From contig QOZQ01000005.1 in NCBI GenBank assembly GCA_003576695.1, positions 248,001 through 312,000 on the forward strand: DNA of 64,000 nt, written 5' to 3'. Within the stretch, counting starts at the first letter, position 1; each line of letters begins with the position of its first letter. The stretch comes from Taklimakanibacter lacteus. GTDB lineage: Bacteria; Pseudomonadota; Alphaproteobacteria; Rhizobiales; Aestuariivirgaceae. The translations under genes were made by a program, and so were the position numbers. Below the pieces are notes generated by a model. It did not search any database. It was not told the DNA's origin and was given only the letters and a program-made list of their open reading frames with translations. Below are positions 17,396 through 25,500 of this stretch, in pieces.

Positions 17396-18327
17396 CTGCA
17401 CCCAAAGGCAAAGTGATCATCACCTGCGCGGTGACGGGCGCCATCCACACGCCGACCATGTCGCCCTATCTGCCGATCACGCCGGACGAGATCGCCAGGG
17501 AAGCGATCGCCGCGGCGGAAGCAGGTGCCGCGATCCTGCATCTTCATGCGCGCAACCCCGAGAACGGCAAGCCCGACCAGACGCCGGAAGCCTTCGCCCG
17601 CTTCCTGCCGCGCATCAAGCAGGCGACCAGGGCTGCGATCAACATCACCACCGGCGGCAGCCCCTATATGAAGGTCGAGGAGCGGGTGAAGCCCGCCGCC
17701 ACCTTCAAGCCGGAGGTCGCCTCGCTCAATATGGGATCGATCAATTTCGGGCTCTATCACCTGGTCGACAAATACAAGAGCTTCAAATTCGACTGGGAGA
17801 AGCCGCATCTCGAAGCGACGCGCGATCTCGTCTTCCGCAACAGCTTCAAGGACATCGAATATATCCTCGAGACCTGCTACGGCAACGGCACGCGCTTCGA
17901 ATTCGAATGCTACGACATCGCGCATCTCTACAATCTGGCGCATTTCGCCGATCGCGGCCTGGTCAAGCCGCCGCTCTTCGTGCAGTCGGTGTTCGGGCTC
18001 CTGGGCGGCATCGGCAATCATCCGGAAGATGTCGCCCATATGAAGCGCACCGCCGACCGCCTGTTCGGCGATAGTTTCCGCTGGTCGGTGCTGGGCGCCG
18101 GCGCCAGCCAGCTGCGCATCGCGGCCCAGGCGGCTGCCCTTGGCGGCAATATCCGCGTCGGCCTCGAAGACAGCCTGTGGGCCGGCAAGGGCAAGCTCGC
18201 CACCTCCAATGCCGAGCAGGTGGCACTGGCGCGCAAGATCATCGAGGGCCTCGGCATGCAAGTGGCGACGCCCGATGAAGCGCGCCAGATCCTCGAGCTG
18301 AAAGGCGGCGACAAGGTCGCTTTCTAG
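17392..18327 (+). CDS. Beta-keto acid cleavage enzyme (BKACE, DUF849 family)
   Basis: The product is about 311 residues, a normal length. The family pattern is clear: VIITCAVTGAIHTPTMSPYL at the N-terminus, AGAAILHLHARNPENGKPDQ with the zinc-ligand H-x-H near residue 50, NITTGGSP near 83, FECYDIAHLYNLA near 170, and GLEDSLWAGKGKLATSNAEQ near 260. BKACE enzymes split a beta-keto acid with acetyl-CoA, giving acetoacetate and a new acyl-CoA. The start is TTG: GAAGGAG lies upstream and the preceding stop overlaps (TTGA). Directly downstream of a beta-hydroxy acid dehydrogenase, it probably consumes that enzyme's product. Confidence 0.92.
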   Translation: MTAPKGKVIITCAVTGAIHTPTMSPYLPITPDEIAREAIAAAEAGAAILHLHARNPENGKPDQTPEAFARFLPRIKQATRAAINITTGGSPYMKVEERVKPAATFKPEVASLNMGSINFGLYHLVDKYKSFKFDWEKPHLEATRDLVFRNSFKDIEYILETCYGNGTRFEFECYDIAHLYNLAHFADRGLVKPPLFVQSVFGLLGGIGNHPEDVAHMKRTADRLFGDSFRWSVLGAGASQLRIAAQAAALGGNIRVGLEDSLWAGKGKLATSNAEQVALARKIIEGLGMQVATPDEARQILELKGGDKVAF

Positions 18328-18339
18328 GGAGTTCATGAT

Positions 18340-18605
18340 GAATAGGATCGCTCTCACTCCCTCCAACTTCCCTTCTCCCGTCCGAAGGATGGGAGAAGGT
18401 GCCCGAAGGGCGGATGAGGGCTCTTTCTCGAACCCCTGTAAAAACTTCAAAAGCACTTCGTGTTTCAGGCAAAGAGCCCTCACCCGGCCTCTCGCCTTCG
18501 CGAAGCCGAGATTTCGCCCCGACAGCGCAGATAACTTCCGCTTCTGCGGAGCAAGGTCGGCCCCCCTCTCCCATTGCTCCGCAACGGGCGAGGGGGAAAA
18601 TATTC
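18340..18605. repeat. GC-rich intergenic repeat region between BKACE and lactonase genes
   Basis: This gene-free stretch of about 300 bases contains palindromic and low-complexity segments (TTCTCCCGTCCGAAGGATGG with GGAGAAGG, and CCTCTCCCATTGCTCCGCAA followed by CGGGCGAGGGGG). The segment at 18570-18596 resembles 29457-29486 in the other NitT operon gap. No protein or RNA gene is recognisable. It resembles the dispersed intergenic repeats common in rhizobia, and separates BKACE from the lactonase pair without an obvious terminator. Confidence 0.6.
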
Positions 18606-18635
18606 GAGAGTCATAGTTCCTAAAAAGGAATCCCC

Positions 18636-19508
18636 ATGCTGCGCATCGAGATCTTCAGCGAGGACCGCAACGCGCTCGGCGAAGGACCTTTATGGGATGT
18701 CGCCGAGCAGCGGCTCTACTGGATCGATTCCTACGGACCCGCCGTCTACTCCGCCGATGTGAAGGGCCAGAACCGCCGGCACTGGCCGCTGCCCGAGCCC
18801 GTGGGCTCGATCGCCTTGCGCGAGACAGGCGGCGCCATCGTCTCCTTGCGCAGCGGCTTCCATGCGCTCGATTTCAAGACCGGCAAGGTCACGCTCATCG
18901 CCGAGACGCAGCCCGGCGAGCTGACGCCGCGCATGAATGACGGCAAGGTCGACCGCCAGGGCCGCTTCATCGCGGGCTCGATGGATTTCGAGGAGCGCAA
19001 TGGCGTCGGCAAGTTGTTCCGGCTCGATCCCGATCTCTCGGTGCATGAGCTCGACCGCGGCATCGTCTGCTCCAATGGCCCGTGCTTCAGCCCGGACGGC
19101 CGGACGCTCTATTTCGCCGATACGGGCAAGAAGCTCATTTATGCCTATGACTATGACATAGCGGCGGGTTCAGTGCGCTCGCGCCGTGTCTTCACCAGCT
19201 TCGAGACCTTGCGCGGCCTGCCCGATGGTGCCACCGTCGATGCGGAAGGCTATGTGTGGAGCTGCGAGGTCTATTCCGGCCGGCTGATCCGCTTCGATCC
19301 TCAGGGCGTCATCGACCGGATCGTCGGCCTGCCGGTGCAATCGACCACCAGCCTCATTTTCGGCGGGCCTGATCTCGACATCGCCTATGTGACCTCGATG
19401 GCGCGGCCGTTCAACAATCAATATCACCGCGAGCGCGAGGCAGGCTGTGTCTTCGCCATACACGGCCTCGGCGTGAAGGGGCTGGCCGAACCGCGTTTCA
19501 AAGGCTGA
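18636..19508 (+). CDS. SMP-30/gluconolactonase/LRE family protein (copy 1)
   Basis: This 290-residue beta-propeller lactonase has the metal-ligand glutamate in LGEGPLWDVAEQRLYWID near residue 15, the Asn/Asp pair region NDGKVDRQGRFIAGSMDF near 105, SNGPCFSPDGRTLYFADTG near 145 and GATVDAEGYVWS near 195. SMP-30 proteins hydrolyse aldono- or sugar lactones using one divalent metal. AAGGAA precedes the ATG. It is followed 14 bases later by a paralogue of nearly the same length. Confidence 0.92.
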   Translation: MLRIEIFSEDRNALGEGPLWDVAEQRLYWIDSYGPAVYSADVKGQNRRHWPLPEPVGSIALRETGGAIVSLRSGFHALDFKTGKVTLIAETQPGELTPRMNDGKVDRQGRFIAGSMDFEERNGVGKLFRLDPDLSVHELDRGIVCSNGPCFSPDGRTLYFADTGKKLIYAYDYDIAAGSVRSRRVFTSFETLRGLPDGATVDAEGYVWSCEVYSGRLIRFDPQGVIDRIVGLPVQSTTSLIFGGPDLDIAYVTSMARPFNNQYHREREAGCVFAIHGLGVKGLAEPRFKG

Positions 19509-19522
19509 CAGAGGAGAGGGAA

Positions 19523-20401
19523 ATGAAGATCGAAGTCCTGGTCGATGTGAAGACGACGCTTGGCGAAGGGCCTCTGTGGGATGTCGAGCAGCAGCGGCTC
19601 TACTGGATCGATGCCGCCGGCATGCGGGTCTTCCGGGCCACCGCCCAGGGCACCGAGATCCGCGCCTGGGACGTGCCCTCGCGCGTCGGCTCGATCGCCA
19701 TCCGCAAGGACGGCAAGGGCGCCATCTGCTCGCTGGCGAAGGGCTTCCATGCGCTCGATTTCGCGACGGGAGACTGTCCGCTCATCGCCGAGATCGAACC
19801 GGACCGGCCGACCAACTGGATCAATGACGGCAAGGTCGACCGCGGCGGGCGCTTCTTCGCCGGCACGATGGACAGCCAGGAATCCGGCCCCCATGGCGCG
19901 CTCTATCGTCTCGATCCCGATTTCAGCGTGACCAAGGTCGAAACGGGAATCATCGTCTCCAATGGCCCATGCTGGAGCCCGGATGACCGCATCTTCTATT
20001 TCGCCGATTCCTGGTCGGGCGAGATCTGGGCCTATGACTATGACAGGAAGACGGGCTCGGTGAAGAACCGTCGCACCTTCGCCAGGCTCGACACCTCGAC
20101 CGGCGGCGCCGCCGACGGGTCGACCGTCGATGCCGAAGGCTGCCTGTGGAACGCGCAGGTCTATGACGGCAAGCTCATCCGCTACCGGCCCGACGGCAGG
20201 GTCGAGCGCGTCATCGACATGCCGGTGAAGAAAGTGACGAGCGTCATGTTCGGCGGACCGAACCTCGATGTCCTCTATGTGACCTCGATGGCGAAGCCGC
20301 CGCTGCCGCGCTTCCCGGACGACGGCGTGCTGCGCGGCAGCCTGTTCGCCATCACCGGGCTCGGCATCAAGGGGATTCCAGAGTCGCGGTTCGGCGGCTA
20401 G
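19523..20401 (+). CDS. SMP-30/gluconolactonase/LRE family protein (copy 2)
   Basis: This 292-residue paralogue of the preceding gene has the same landmarks: TLGEGPLWDVEQQRLYWID, NDGKVDRGGRFFAGTMD, SNGPCWSPDDRIFYFAD and GSTVDAEGCLWN. The two proteins are clearly homologous along their whole length but differ at many positions, so the duplication is not recent. Having two lactonases in one operon suggests two lactone intermediates, two anomeric or ring-size forms, or a functional shift of one copy. GAGGAGAGG precedes the ATG. It is the last gene of the presumed operon. Confidence 0.92.
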   Translation: MKIEVLVDVKTTLGEGPLWDVEQQRLYWIDAAGMRVFRATAQGTEIRAWDVPSRVGSIAIRKDGKGAICSLAKGFHALDFATGDCPLIAEIEPDRPTNWINDGKVDRGGRFFAGTMDSQESGPHGALYRLDPDFSVTKVETGIIVSNGPCWSPDDRIFYFADSWSGEIWAYDYDRKTGSVKNRRTFARLDTSTGGAADGSTVDAEGCLWNAQVYDGKLIRYRPDGRVERVIDMPVKKVTSVMFGGPNLDVLYVTSMAKPPLPRFPDDGVLRGSLFAITGLGIKGIPESRFGG

Positions 20402-20466
20402 TCCCGCCGCAGCACATTGAATCATCGCTCTCTTCCTCCAAAAAAGCTTGACTTTCGTTTTAGATT

Positions 20467-20502
20467 GCTCATTCTAGAATGGTTAATTTAGAAAGAATGA
20501 GC
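20467..20502. promoter_or_regulatory. Candidate autoregulatory TetR operator
   Basis: GCTCATTCT at 20467 and its exact reverse complement AGAATGAGC ending at 20502 are separated by 18 bases. A perfect inner palindrome ATTCTAGAAT lies at 20471-20480. The outer arm ends one base before the TetR start codon, so a bound repressor would block its own expression. Confidence 0.6.
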
Positions 20503-20503
20503 G

Positions 20504-21073
20504 ATGGCACGCACGCGATTATTCAATGAAAGCAAGGTGCTTGGCGGTGCAATGGATGCGTTCCGGCGCCAGGGTTTCGCCGGCGTGTCGATCAAGGACC
20601 TGGAACAGGCCACCGGCCTCACCTCCGGCAGCATATATAATGCCTATGGCGACAAGGACGGCCTCTACCGGGCCGCCTTCAACCACTATATCGACGCCGT
20701 CATCCGCACGCGGCTGCGGACCTATGCCGGAGACGATGCCGGCCTCGATGGGCTGGAGCAGCTCTTCCTCTCTTTGCTGCGATCGCCCGATGCGGACGAG
20801 CATGGTTGCCTGCTGACCAATGCGGCAGTGGAGTTCGGCGCCGAACCCTCGGTGGCCTCGCAGGGCGTGCAGGAAGGCTTCGCCCTCCTCAAACAAGGCA
20901 TCGAACGGGTCGTGGCGCGCGAAATGCCTGCCGGCCGTGCCGATGTGATCGTCGCCCGGCTTCTCATTCTCTATCAGGGGATACTGGTGCTGGTGCGGGC
21001 CGGCCGGGAAGCAAATGCCTGCGTCACGGTGATCGAGAGCGAATTCAAACAGCTCAGGGAGATGCGGTCATGA
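20504..21073 (+). CDS. TetR/AcrR family transcriptional regulator
   Basis: This 189-residue protein has a TetR N-terminal HTH: VLGGAMDAFRRQGFAGVSIK, then DLEQATGLTSGSIYNAYGDK near residues 30-50. The C-terminal part resembles the TetR_C domains found with oxidoreductase or hydrolase neighbours (DEHGCLLTNAAVEFG). It is translationally coupled by a four-base overlap to the hydrolase that follows, so the pair forms one operon. Its promoter carries a symmetric site that would allow autorepression. Confidence 0.9.
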   Translation: MARTRLFNESKVLGGAMDAFRRQGFAGVSIKDLEQATGLTSGSIYNAYGDKDGLYRAAFNHYIDAVIRTRLRTYAGDDAGLDGLEQLFLSLLRSPDADEHGCLLTNAAVEFGAEPSVASQGVQEGFALLKQGIERVVAREMPAGRADVIVARLLILYQGILVLVRAGREANACVTVIESEFKQLREMRS

Positions 21074-22188
21074 CGAGCCTCACCCGCCGCTCATTTGTAT
21101 CCGGCCTTGCCGGCGCTCTCATGGCGCCCGCCCTTGCGCCGCTCTACGCTGCCGGGCCAGCCATGCCTCCCGTCCGCTTCATAGAAAGCAATGGCATCAG
21201 GATGGCCGTCTATGAGGCAGGCCGTGGACCTGCTGTCATATTGCTGCATGGTTGGCCCGAGCTCGCCTTCTCCTGGCGCCACCAGATCGCGCCGCTCGCC
21301 GCCGCCGGCTATCGCGTCATCGTTCCCGACCAGCGCGGCTTCGGCCTGACCGATGCGCCGCCCAAGGTCGAGGACTATGACCTGGCGCATCTGACCGGCG
21401 ATCTCGTCGGGTTGCTCGATGCGCTCGGGCTCGAGAAGGCCGTGTTCTGCGGCCATGACTGGGGCGGCCTGGTCGCCTGGCAGATGCCGCTGTTCCATCC
21501 AAGCCGTGTCGCCGGCGTCATCGGTCTGAACACACCCTTCATTCCGCATGAGATGCTGTGGCTGCATCCCGATCTCATCCACGGCCTGACGCCGCCCGAC
21601 AAGCCCTTCGCCGCGAATGAGGCCGCTGATCCGCTCGCGCAGATGCGGCAGATCTACAGCCCGGACATGTATGTGATCATGTTCCATGATGGCGACCGCG
21701 CCGACAAGGCGATGGCTCGCGACGTCGAGCGTACCTTCCGCACCATCATGCGCAAGGGCGTCATTACCAGAGCGCAATATATGAAGCTTCCGCCGGCGGC
21801 GCGGCACATGGCTTTCTTTTCACAGCTCGAGGCGCCGGAGCCACCGAAGCTCCCCGGCGAGGCGATCCTCGATGCCGACGAACTCGTTGTCTTTGTCGAG
21901 AGCTACAGAAGGACCGGCTTCACGCCCGGCATCAACTGGTATCGCAACCTGTCGCGCAATTGGAAGGCGGGTCTAAAGGTCGATCAGACCGTGAAAGTCC
22001 CAGCTCTGATGATCGGCGCCGAGGACGACGTCGTGCTGACGCCGGCCATGATGGACGGCATGGAGGCGCATATTCCCGATCTCGAAAAACACGTGATCCC
22101 CGGTTGCGGACACTGGTCGCAGCAGGAGAAGCCGGAGGAAGTCACCGCTCTGATGACCGATTGGCTGAGGCGGCGCTTTCCGGGGTAA
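21070..22188 (+). CDS. Alpha/beta hydrolase, epoxide hydrolase-like, with Tat-type signal
   Basis: The product is about 372 residues. The N-terminus TSLTRRSFVSGLAGALMAPA is a twin-arginine export signal. The hydrolase core shows the oxyanion motif LLHGWPELAFSWRH, the nucleophile elbow FCGHDWGGLVAW with Asp as nucleophile, and a C-terminal histidine in GCGHWSQQEKPEE. HGWPE with HDWGG is typical of epoxide hydrolases and relatives such as haloacid or haloalkane hydrolases. Export of such an enzyme is less common and suggests action on a xenobiotic or toxic compound in the periplasm. It starts at the ATGA overlap with the TetR gene. Confidence 0.88.
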   Translation: MTSLTRRSFVSGLAGALMAPALAPLYAAGPAMPPVRFIESNGIRMAVYEAGRGPAVILLHGWPELAFSWRHQIAPLAAAGYRVIVPDQRGFGLTDAPPKVEDYDLAHLTGDLVGLLDALGLEKAVFCGHDWGGLVAWQMPLFHPSRVAGVIGLNTPFIPHEMLWLHPDLIHGLTPPDKPFAANEAADPLAQMRQIYSPDMYVIMFHDGDRADKAMARDVERTFRTIMRKGVITRAQYMKLPPAARHMAFFSQLEAPEPPKLPGEAILDADELVVFVESYRRTGFTPGINWYRNLSRNWKAGLKVDQTVKVPALMIGAEDDVVLTPAMMDGMEAHIPDLEKHVIPGCGHWSQQEKPEEVTALMTDWLRRRFPG

Positions 22189-22201
22189 ACCCACTTAGCG
22201 G

Positions 22202-22819
22202 CTAGAAATCATCGGGAAAGATCGACCGGAGATAGAGAAAGCAGGCATTGCGCGCCTGCTTCTGGCCCGCGATGCCGCTGGCATTCACCTGATTGGCGAT
22301 CCAGAGGCCGTCGATGAGGGCATTCAGGGTGGCGGCGATCACCGTTGCGTCGAGCTTGAGCTTGCGTTCCCTGGCAAGGGCTATCACCTCGGCCTTCACG
22401 AAGGCATGATAGCGCGCCTTCAGCTCGGCGAGGCGGCGGCGATAGTCGTGATTGCGCGCCGCTTCCGCCCAGAAGGCACTCCATACCGCGACATGATCTT
22501 CATTTGAGATTTCAGGATCGAAATCGAGCAGCACCATGGCCTTGAGCCGGTCGGCGGGCTTGTCCTGGACAGACGGGCGGTTGAGCGCGGCGTCATATTC
22601 GGCGACGAGCTGATCGAGCGCCGCCAGGATCAGGCCGTCCTTCGACTTGAAATGAAAGGCGGCGACGCCATAGCTGCAGCCGGCCTCCCTGGCGATGTCA
22701 TTCATGGTGATGCCGGTAAGGCCCTTGCGCGCGATCACCGTCGCCGCGGCGTCGAGAAGCGAGCGCTTTCGTTCCTGGACCTGATCCTCGCGCGAGGCGA
22801 TGCGCGCCTTGCCTGCCAC
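22202..22819 (-). CDS. TetR family regulator, BetI-like
   Basis: The product is about 205 residues with a GTG start preceded by AGGGAC. The TetR HTH reads GLTGITMNDIAREAGCSYGV followed by AAFHFKSKDGLI. The C-terminal domain has VWSAFWAEAARNHDYRRRL and ALIDGLWI, which resembles the BetI (choline regulator) ligand domain. It lies 17 bases downstream of the transaminase gene on the same strand, so it probably shares its transcript and feeds back on it. A palindromic site resembling BetI-type operators lies upstream of the transaminase. Confidence 0.88.
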   Translation of the reverse strand: MAGKARIASREDQVQERKRSLLDAAATVIARKGLTGITMNDIAREAGCSYGVAAFHFKSKDGLILAALDQLVAEYDAALNRPSVQDKPADRLKAMVLLDFDPEISNEDHVAVWSAFWAEAARNHDYRRRLAELKARYHAFVKAEVIALARERKLKLDATVIAATLNALIDGLWIANQVNASGIAGQKQARNACFLYLRSIFPDDF

Positions 22820-22836
22820 GTCCCTCGTCCCTTTCG

Positions 22837-24231
22837 TCAGGCCTCGGCCGGCTGCTTGAGCTCGGCCGCGGCTTTCAGGATTCCTTGCCGCAAGATGGCG
22901 ATCATCTCATCGATCTGGGATTTGGTGATGACGAGCGGCGGCGACAGCACGCAGACATTGCCGAGCGGGCGCACCAGAAGGCCAAGATCGAAGCAATGCG
23001 TGTCGATGCGGCCGCCGAGTTTCTTGTCGCGGTCGGTCACTTCGGGCGATGCCGTATCGACCAGGCATTCGACGCAGCCGACGAGGCCTGCGACCCTGAT
23101 ATCGGCGACATGGGGAAGATCCCTGAGGCTCCGGAGCGCATCCGCGAAATGGCCGGACACGTCGCGCACATGCTGCAATATGCCGTCCCGCTCGATGACA
23201 TCCATATTGGCGAGCGCTGCCGCACAGCTCACCGGATGGGACGAATAGGTGTAGCCGTTGCTGTAATAGCTGCCCTTGGCATTCTCGCCCGCCACCTTGT
23301 CGAGCAGGCGCTCCGATATGGCAAAGCCCCCTAAGGGCACATAGCCCGAGGTGACGCCCTTGGCGAAAGTGATGATGTCGGGGACGACGCCGAAGACCTT
23401 CTCGGAGGCGAACCATTCGCCGCAGCGGCCGAAAGCGGTCACCACCTCATCCGAGATATAGATGATGTCATGCTTCTCGCAGATGGCCTTGATGCGGGCG
23501 TGATAGCCTTTGGGCGGAATGATGACGCCACCCGAAGCCAGGAGCGGCTCGGCCAGGAAGGCCGCCACCTTGTCGGGGCCGATGGTCCCGACCGTGTCCT
23601 CGAATTCGCGCACCAACTTGTCGAGGAACTGGGCCTCCGTCAGCCCCGGCGCCAGGCGGATATTCGGCGCCGAGATGAAAGTGATGCGGGGCGAGGCGAT
23701 GTCGAAATTCTGCCAGTTGAAGGCGCGGCCGGAACAGGCGGCAGTGAGGCTGGTGCTGCCGTGATAGCCCTCGCGGCGCACGATGATGTGCTTCTTCTCC
23801 GGCCGTCCCAGCACATTGTTATAGAATTCGGTGAAGCGCAGCGCCGAATCCACCGCCGTCGAGCCGCCGGTGGTGAAGAAGACGCGGTTGAGATCGCCGG
23901 GCGTCACCTCGGCAATGCGCCGCGCCAGCTCGATGGAGGGTGAGTTGGTCGTGTACCAGGGCGAATTGTAGGAAAGCTTGAGCGACTGGGCCGAGACCGC
24001 ATCGGCGATCTCCCGGCGGCCATAGCCGATCTGGGTGCACCACATGCCGGCAGGCCCATCGATGATGCGCCGGCCATGGGCATCGACGACATGGATGCCC
24101 TCACCATAGGCGATCAAAGGCCGTGTTGCCTTGCCGAGCTTCGCCATTTCCTCGGACGGCGACAGAAGATGACGCTTCGCGTCCTCCAGCGTCTCGCCCG
24201 CATTCCACTGCGCGCCCACATTGTCCGGCAT
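22837..24231 (-). CDS. Class III aminotransferase (omega-transaminase-like)
   Basis: This 464-residue PLP enzyme has family landmarks: GPAGMWCTQIGYGRREIADA near residue 60, FFTTGGSTAVDSALRF near 118, REGYHGSTSLTAACSG near 155, DEVVTAFGRCGEWFA near 258, and the PLP lysine in ITFAKGVTSGYVPLGG near 285. It moves an amino group from an amine or omega-amino acid to a keto acid such as pyruvate. AGGAG precedes the ATG. Together with the BetI-like regulator it forms a two-gene unit. The substrate cannot be deduced; polyamine, beta-alanine and aromatic amine users all share these motifs. Confidence 0.93.
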   Translation of the reverse strand: MPDNVGAQWNAGETLEDAKRHLLSPSEEMAKLGKATRPLIAYGEGIHVVDAHGRRIIDGPAGMWCTQIGYGRREIADAVSAQSLKLSYNSPWYTTNSPSIELARRIAEVTPGDLNRVFFTTGGSTAVDSALRFTEFYNNVLGRPEKKHIIVRREGYHGSTSLTAACSGRAFNWQNFDIASPRITFISAPNIRLAPGLTEAQFLDKLVREFEDTVGTIGPDKVAAFLAEPLLASGGVIIPPKGYHARIKAICEKHDIIYISDEVVTAFGRCGEWFASEKVFGVVPDIITFAKGVTSGYVPLGGFAISERLLDKVAGENAKGSYYSNGYTYSSHPVSCAAALANMDVIERDGILQHVRDVSGHFADALRSLRDLPHVADIRVAGLVGCVECLVDTASPEVTDRDKKLGGRIDTHCFDLGLLVRPLGNVCVLSPPLVITKSQIDEMIAILRQGILKAAAELKQPAEA

Positions 24232-24291
24232 GATGCTTCTCCTGGCAGACCCGTCCCAGGATACGAATTCCGCAGACAGCGAGTCAATATT

Positions 24292-24307
24292 TTTGATTGT
24301 TCAATCA
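24292..24307. promoter_or_regulatory. Candidate BetI-like/TetR operator upstream of transaminase
   Basis: TTGATTG-TT-CAATCAA is a 7-bp perfect inverted repeat with a two-base centre. It is followed by further CAATCAATTAAT copies of the half site, about 61 bases before the transaminase start. The half site resembles sequences recognised by BetI-type regulators as I recall them. The downstream TetR gene is the natural candidate binder. Confidence 0.55.
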
Positions 24308-24509
24308 ATCAATTAATCTCAGATGCGGAAACATCCCTCTTGCAACCATGGGCCAAGCCATGGGATTTGGGAAATATCAGCGTCCGGAGGCATGTCTCCC
24401 GTCTGGGCATGACTCGTGCGCACAATGGCGTCGATGACGTGGGAAGGAACTAGAGCGGGTACCTACTGCGGCCTGCCCGGACAGAACATAACCGTGATAG
24501 AATGGGTCT

Positions 24510-25403
24510 TCATGCCGGAGCGACAAGGATCCGGTCGTCAGGATTTATATGCTGTTTGAGCATACCTAGGAGTCCCTCAAGAATCTCTTTCTGGGTCCAA
24601 TCGACGTGGATGCGTGGGTAATTTCGCTTGGCGCGGAAAGCCCCGAAATCGCCGCGCTGGACCTTCATTGGGTCGCCATCGTCATAAGCTCTTCTTACCC
24701 ACCAGGCCCACAAATCTGCAGCTTGCAGGGGCAAAAACACAGTGTCGTCCTCAAAGCGAGGGGTGGCACCCATTGCCGCGCCAAAGAGCTCGCGGCGGCT
24801 CTTGGCGAACGACTCCCATTGCGTCAGAATAACTTTCTTCTCTGCTTGATTGTCGAAGTAGAAATCAACAGGTTCATCAGTCGGAAGCCCAAATCTGGCT
24901 AAATCAGATCGGCGAGCGTTGAAAACATCCAACAACAGCCTTGAGCACATCAAAAACGGATTGGCCACGAAACTCCAATCGATGCCCACGCCGGGAATAC
25001 TGATTCGCGACATTGCTCTCTTGGCATCCGCAAGATTGTAGGCACATGAGATTGACATTAGAACATGTCGCTCAATGATACGGAAGAAGCCCGGAACCCT
25101 CGCGAGACGTTCGGGTGAGGCGGCCATTTCCGACATTTTAAAATGGTAGATGCCTGCTTGGTTGATGGTACCAAAAGGCAGCATCTCCTCCCATTCTTTT
25201 GCGAAATGCGCCCACGATTCTGCCGTAGCGATGTGCCCAGCTAGGACGAAAGTGGAGTCCGCCCCTTTGTAACTATCATCGATGAACGCCTGAAGAGCCA
25301 CAAATTGCCACCCTATCGCTATTGAGGGGCGCATGCCGGCGACCTGCGCGACCACCCGGTCGGCGGTGACTCCCATGATGAGTAACAGGAGTACGCATAT
25401 CAC
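24510..25403 (-). CDS. DUF3800 domain-containing protein (copy A)
   Basis: The product is up to 297 residues. The DUF3800 pattern is visible: an early acidic strand motif LQAFIDDSYKGADSTFVLAG, then WAHFAKEWEEML, HFKMSEM, the central VDFYFDNQAEKKV near residue 190, and LPLQAADLWAWWVRRAY near 232. DUF3800 is an uncharacterised family thought to have an RNase H-like fold with conserved Asp residues. The start is uncertain: the frame opens with a hydrophobic MICVLLLLIMGV stretch, while a later ATG at 25334 gives the usual start of the domain. Base composition is less GC-rich than the neighbours. It is divergent from a second DUF3800 gene. Confidence 0.82.
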   Translation of the reverse strand: MICVLLLLIMGVTADRVVAQVAGMRPSIAIGWQFVALQAFIDDSYKGADSTFVLAGHIATAESWAHFAKEWEEMLPFGTINQAGIYHFKMSEMAASPERLARVPGFFRIIERHVLMSISCAYNLADAKRAMSRISIPGVGIDWSFVANPFLMCSRLLLDVFNARRSDLARFGLPTDEPVDFYFDNQAEKKVILTQWESFAKSRRELFGAAMGATPRFEDDTVFLPLQAADLWAWWVRRAYDDGDPMKVQRGDFGAFRAKRNYPRIHVDWTQKEILEGLLGMLKQHINPDDRILVAPA

Positions 25404-25421
25404 AGACCCTTAGGCCTTGGC

Positions 25422-25469
25422 GCGGGAAAGACGATATTGGGTCCATAGTCCCAATATTGTCCTTCCCGC
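25422..25469. repeat. Long inverted repeat between two divergent DUF3800 genes
   Basis: Two 20-base arms (25422-25441 and 25450-25469) match as inverted copies at 18 of 20 positions and are separated by eight bases. Either strand would form a strong cruciform or RNA hairpin. It lies upstream of both genes, so it is not a terminator for them. A large operator, a mobile-element scar or a hairpin recognised by one of the products are the options. Confidence 0.8.
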
Positions 25470-25500
25470 ACCCGGTGGAGTATTATTACAGGAGCGGGAT

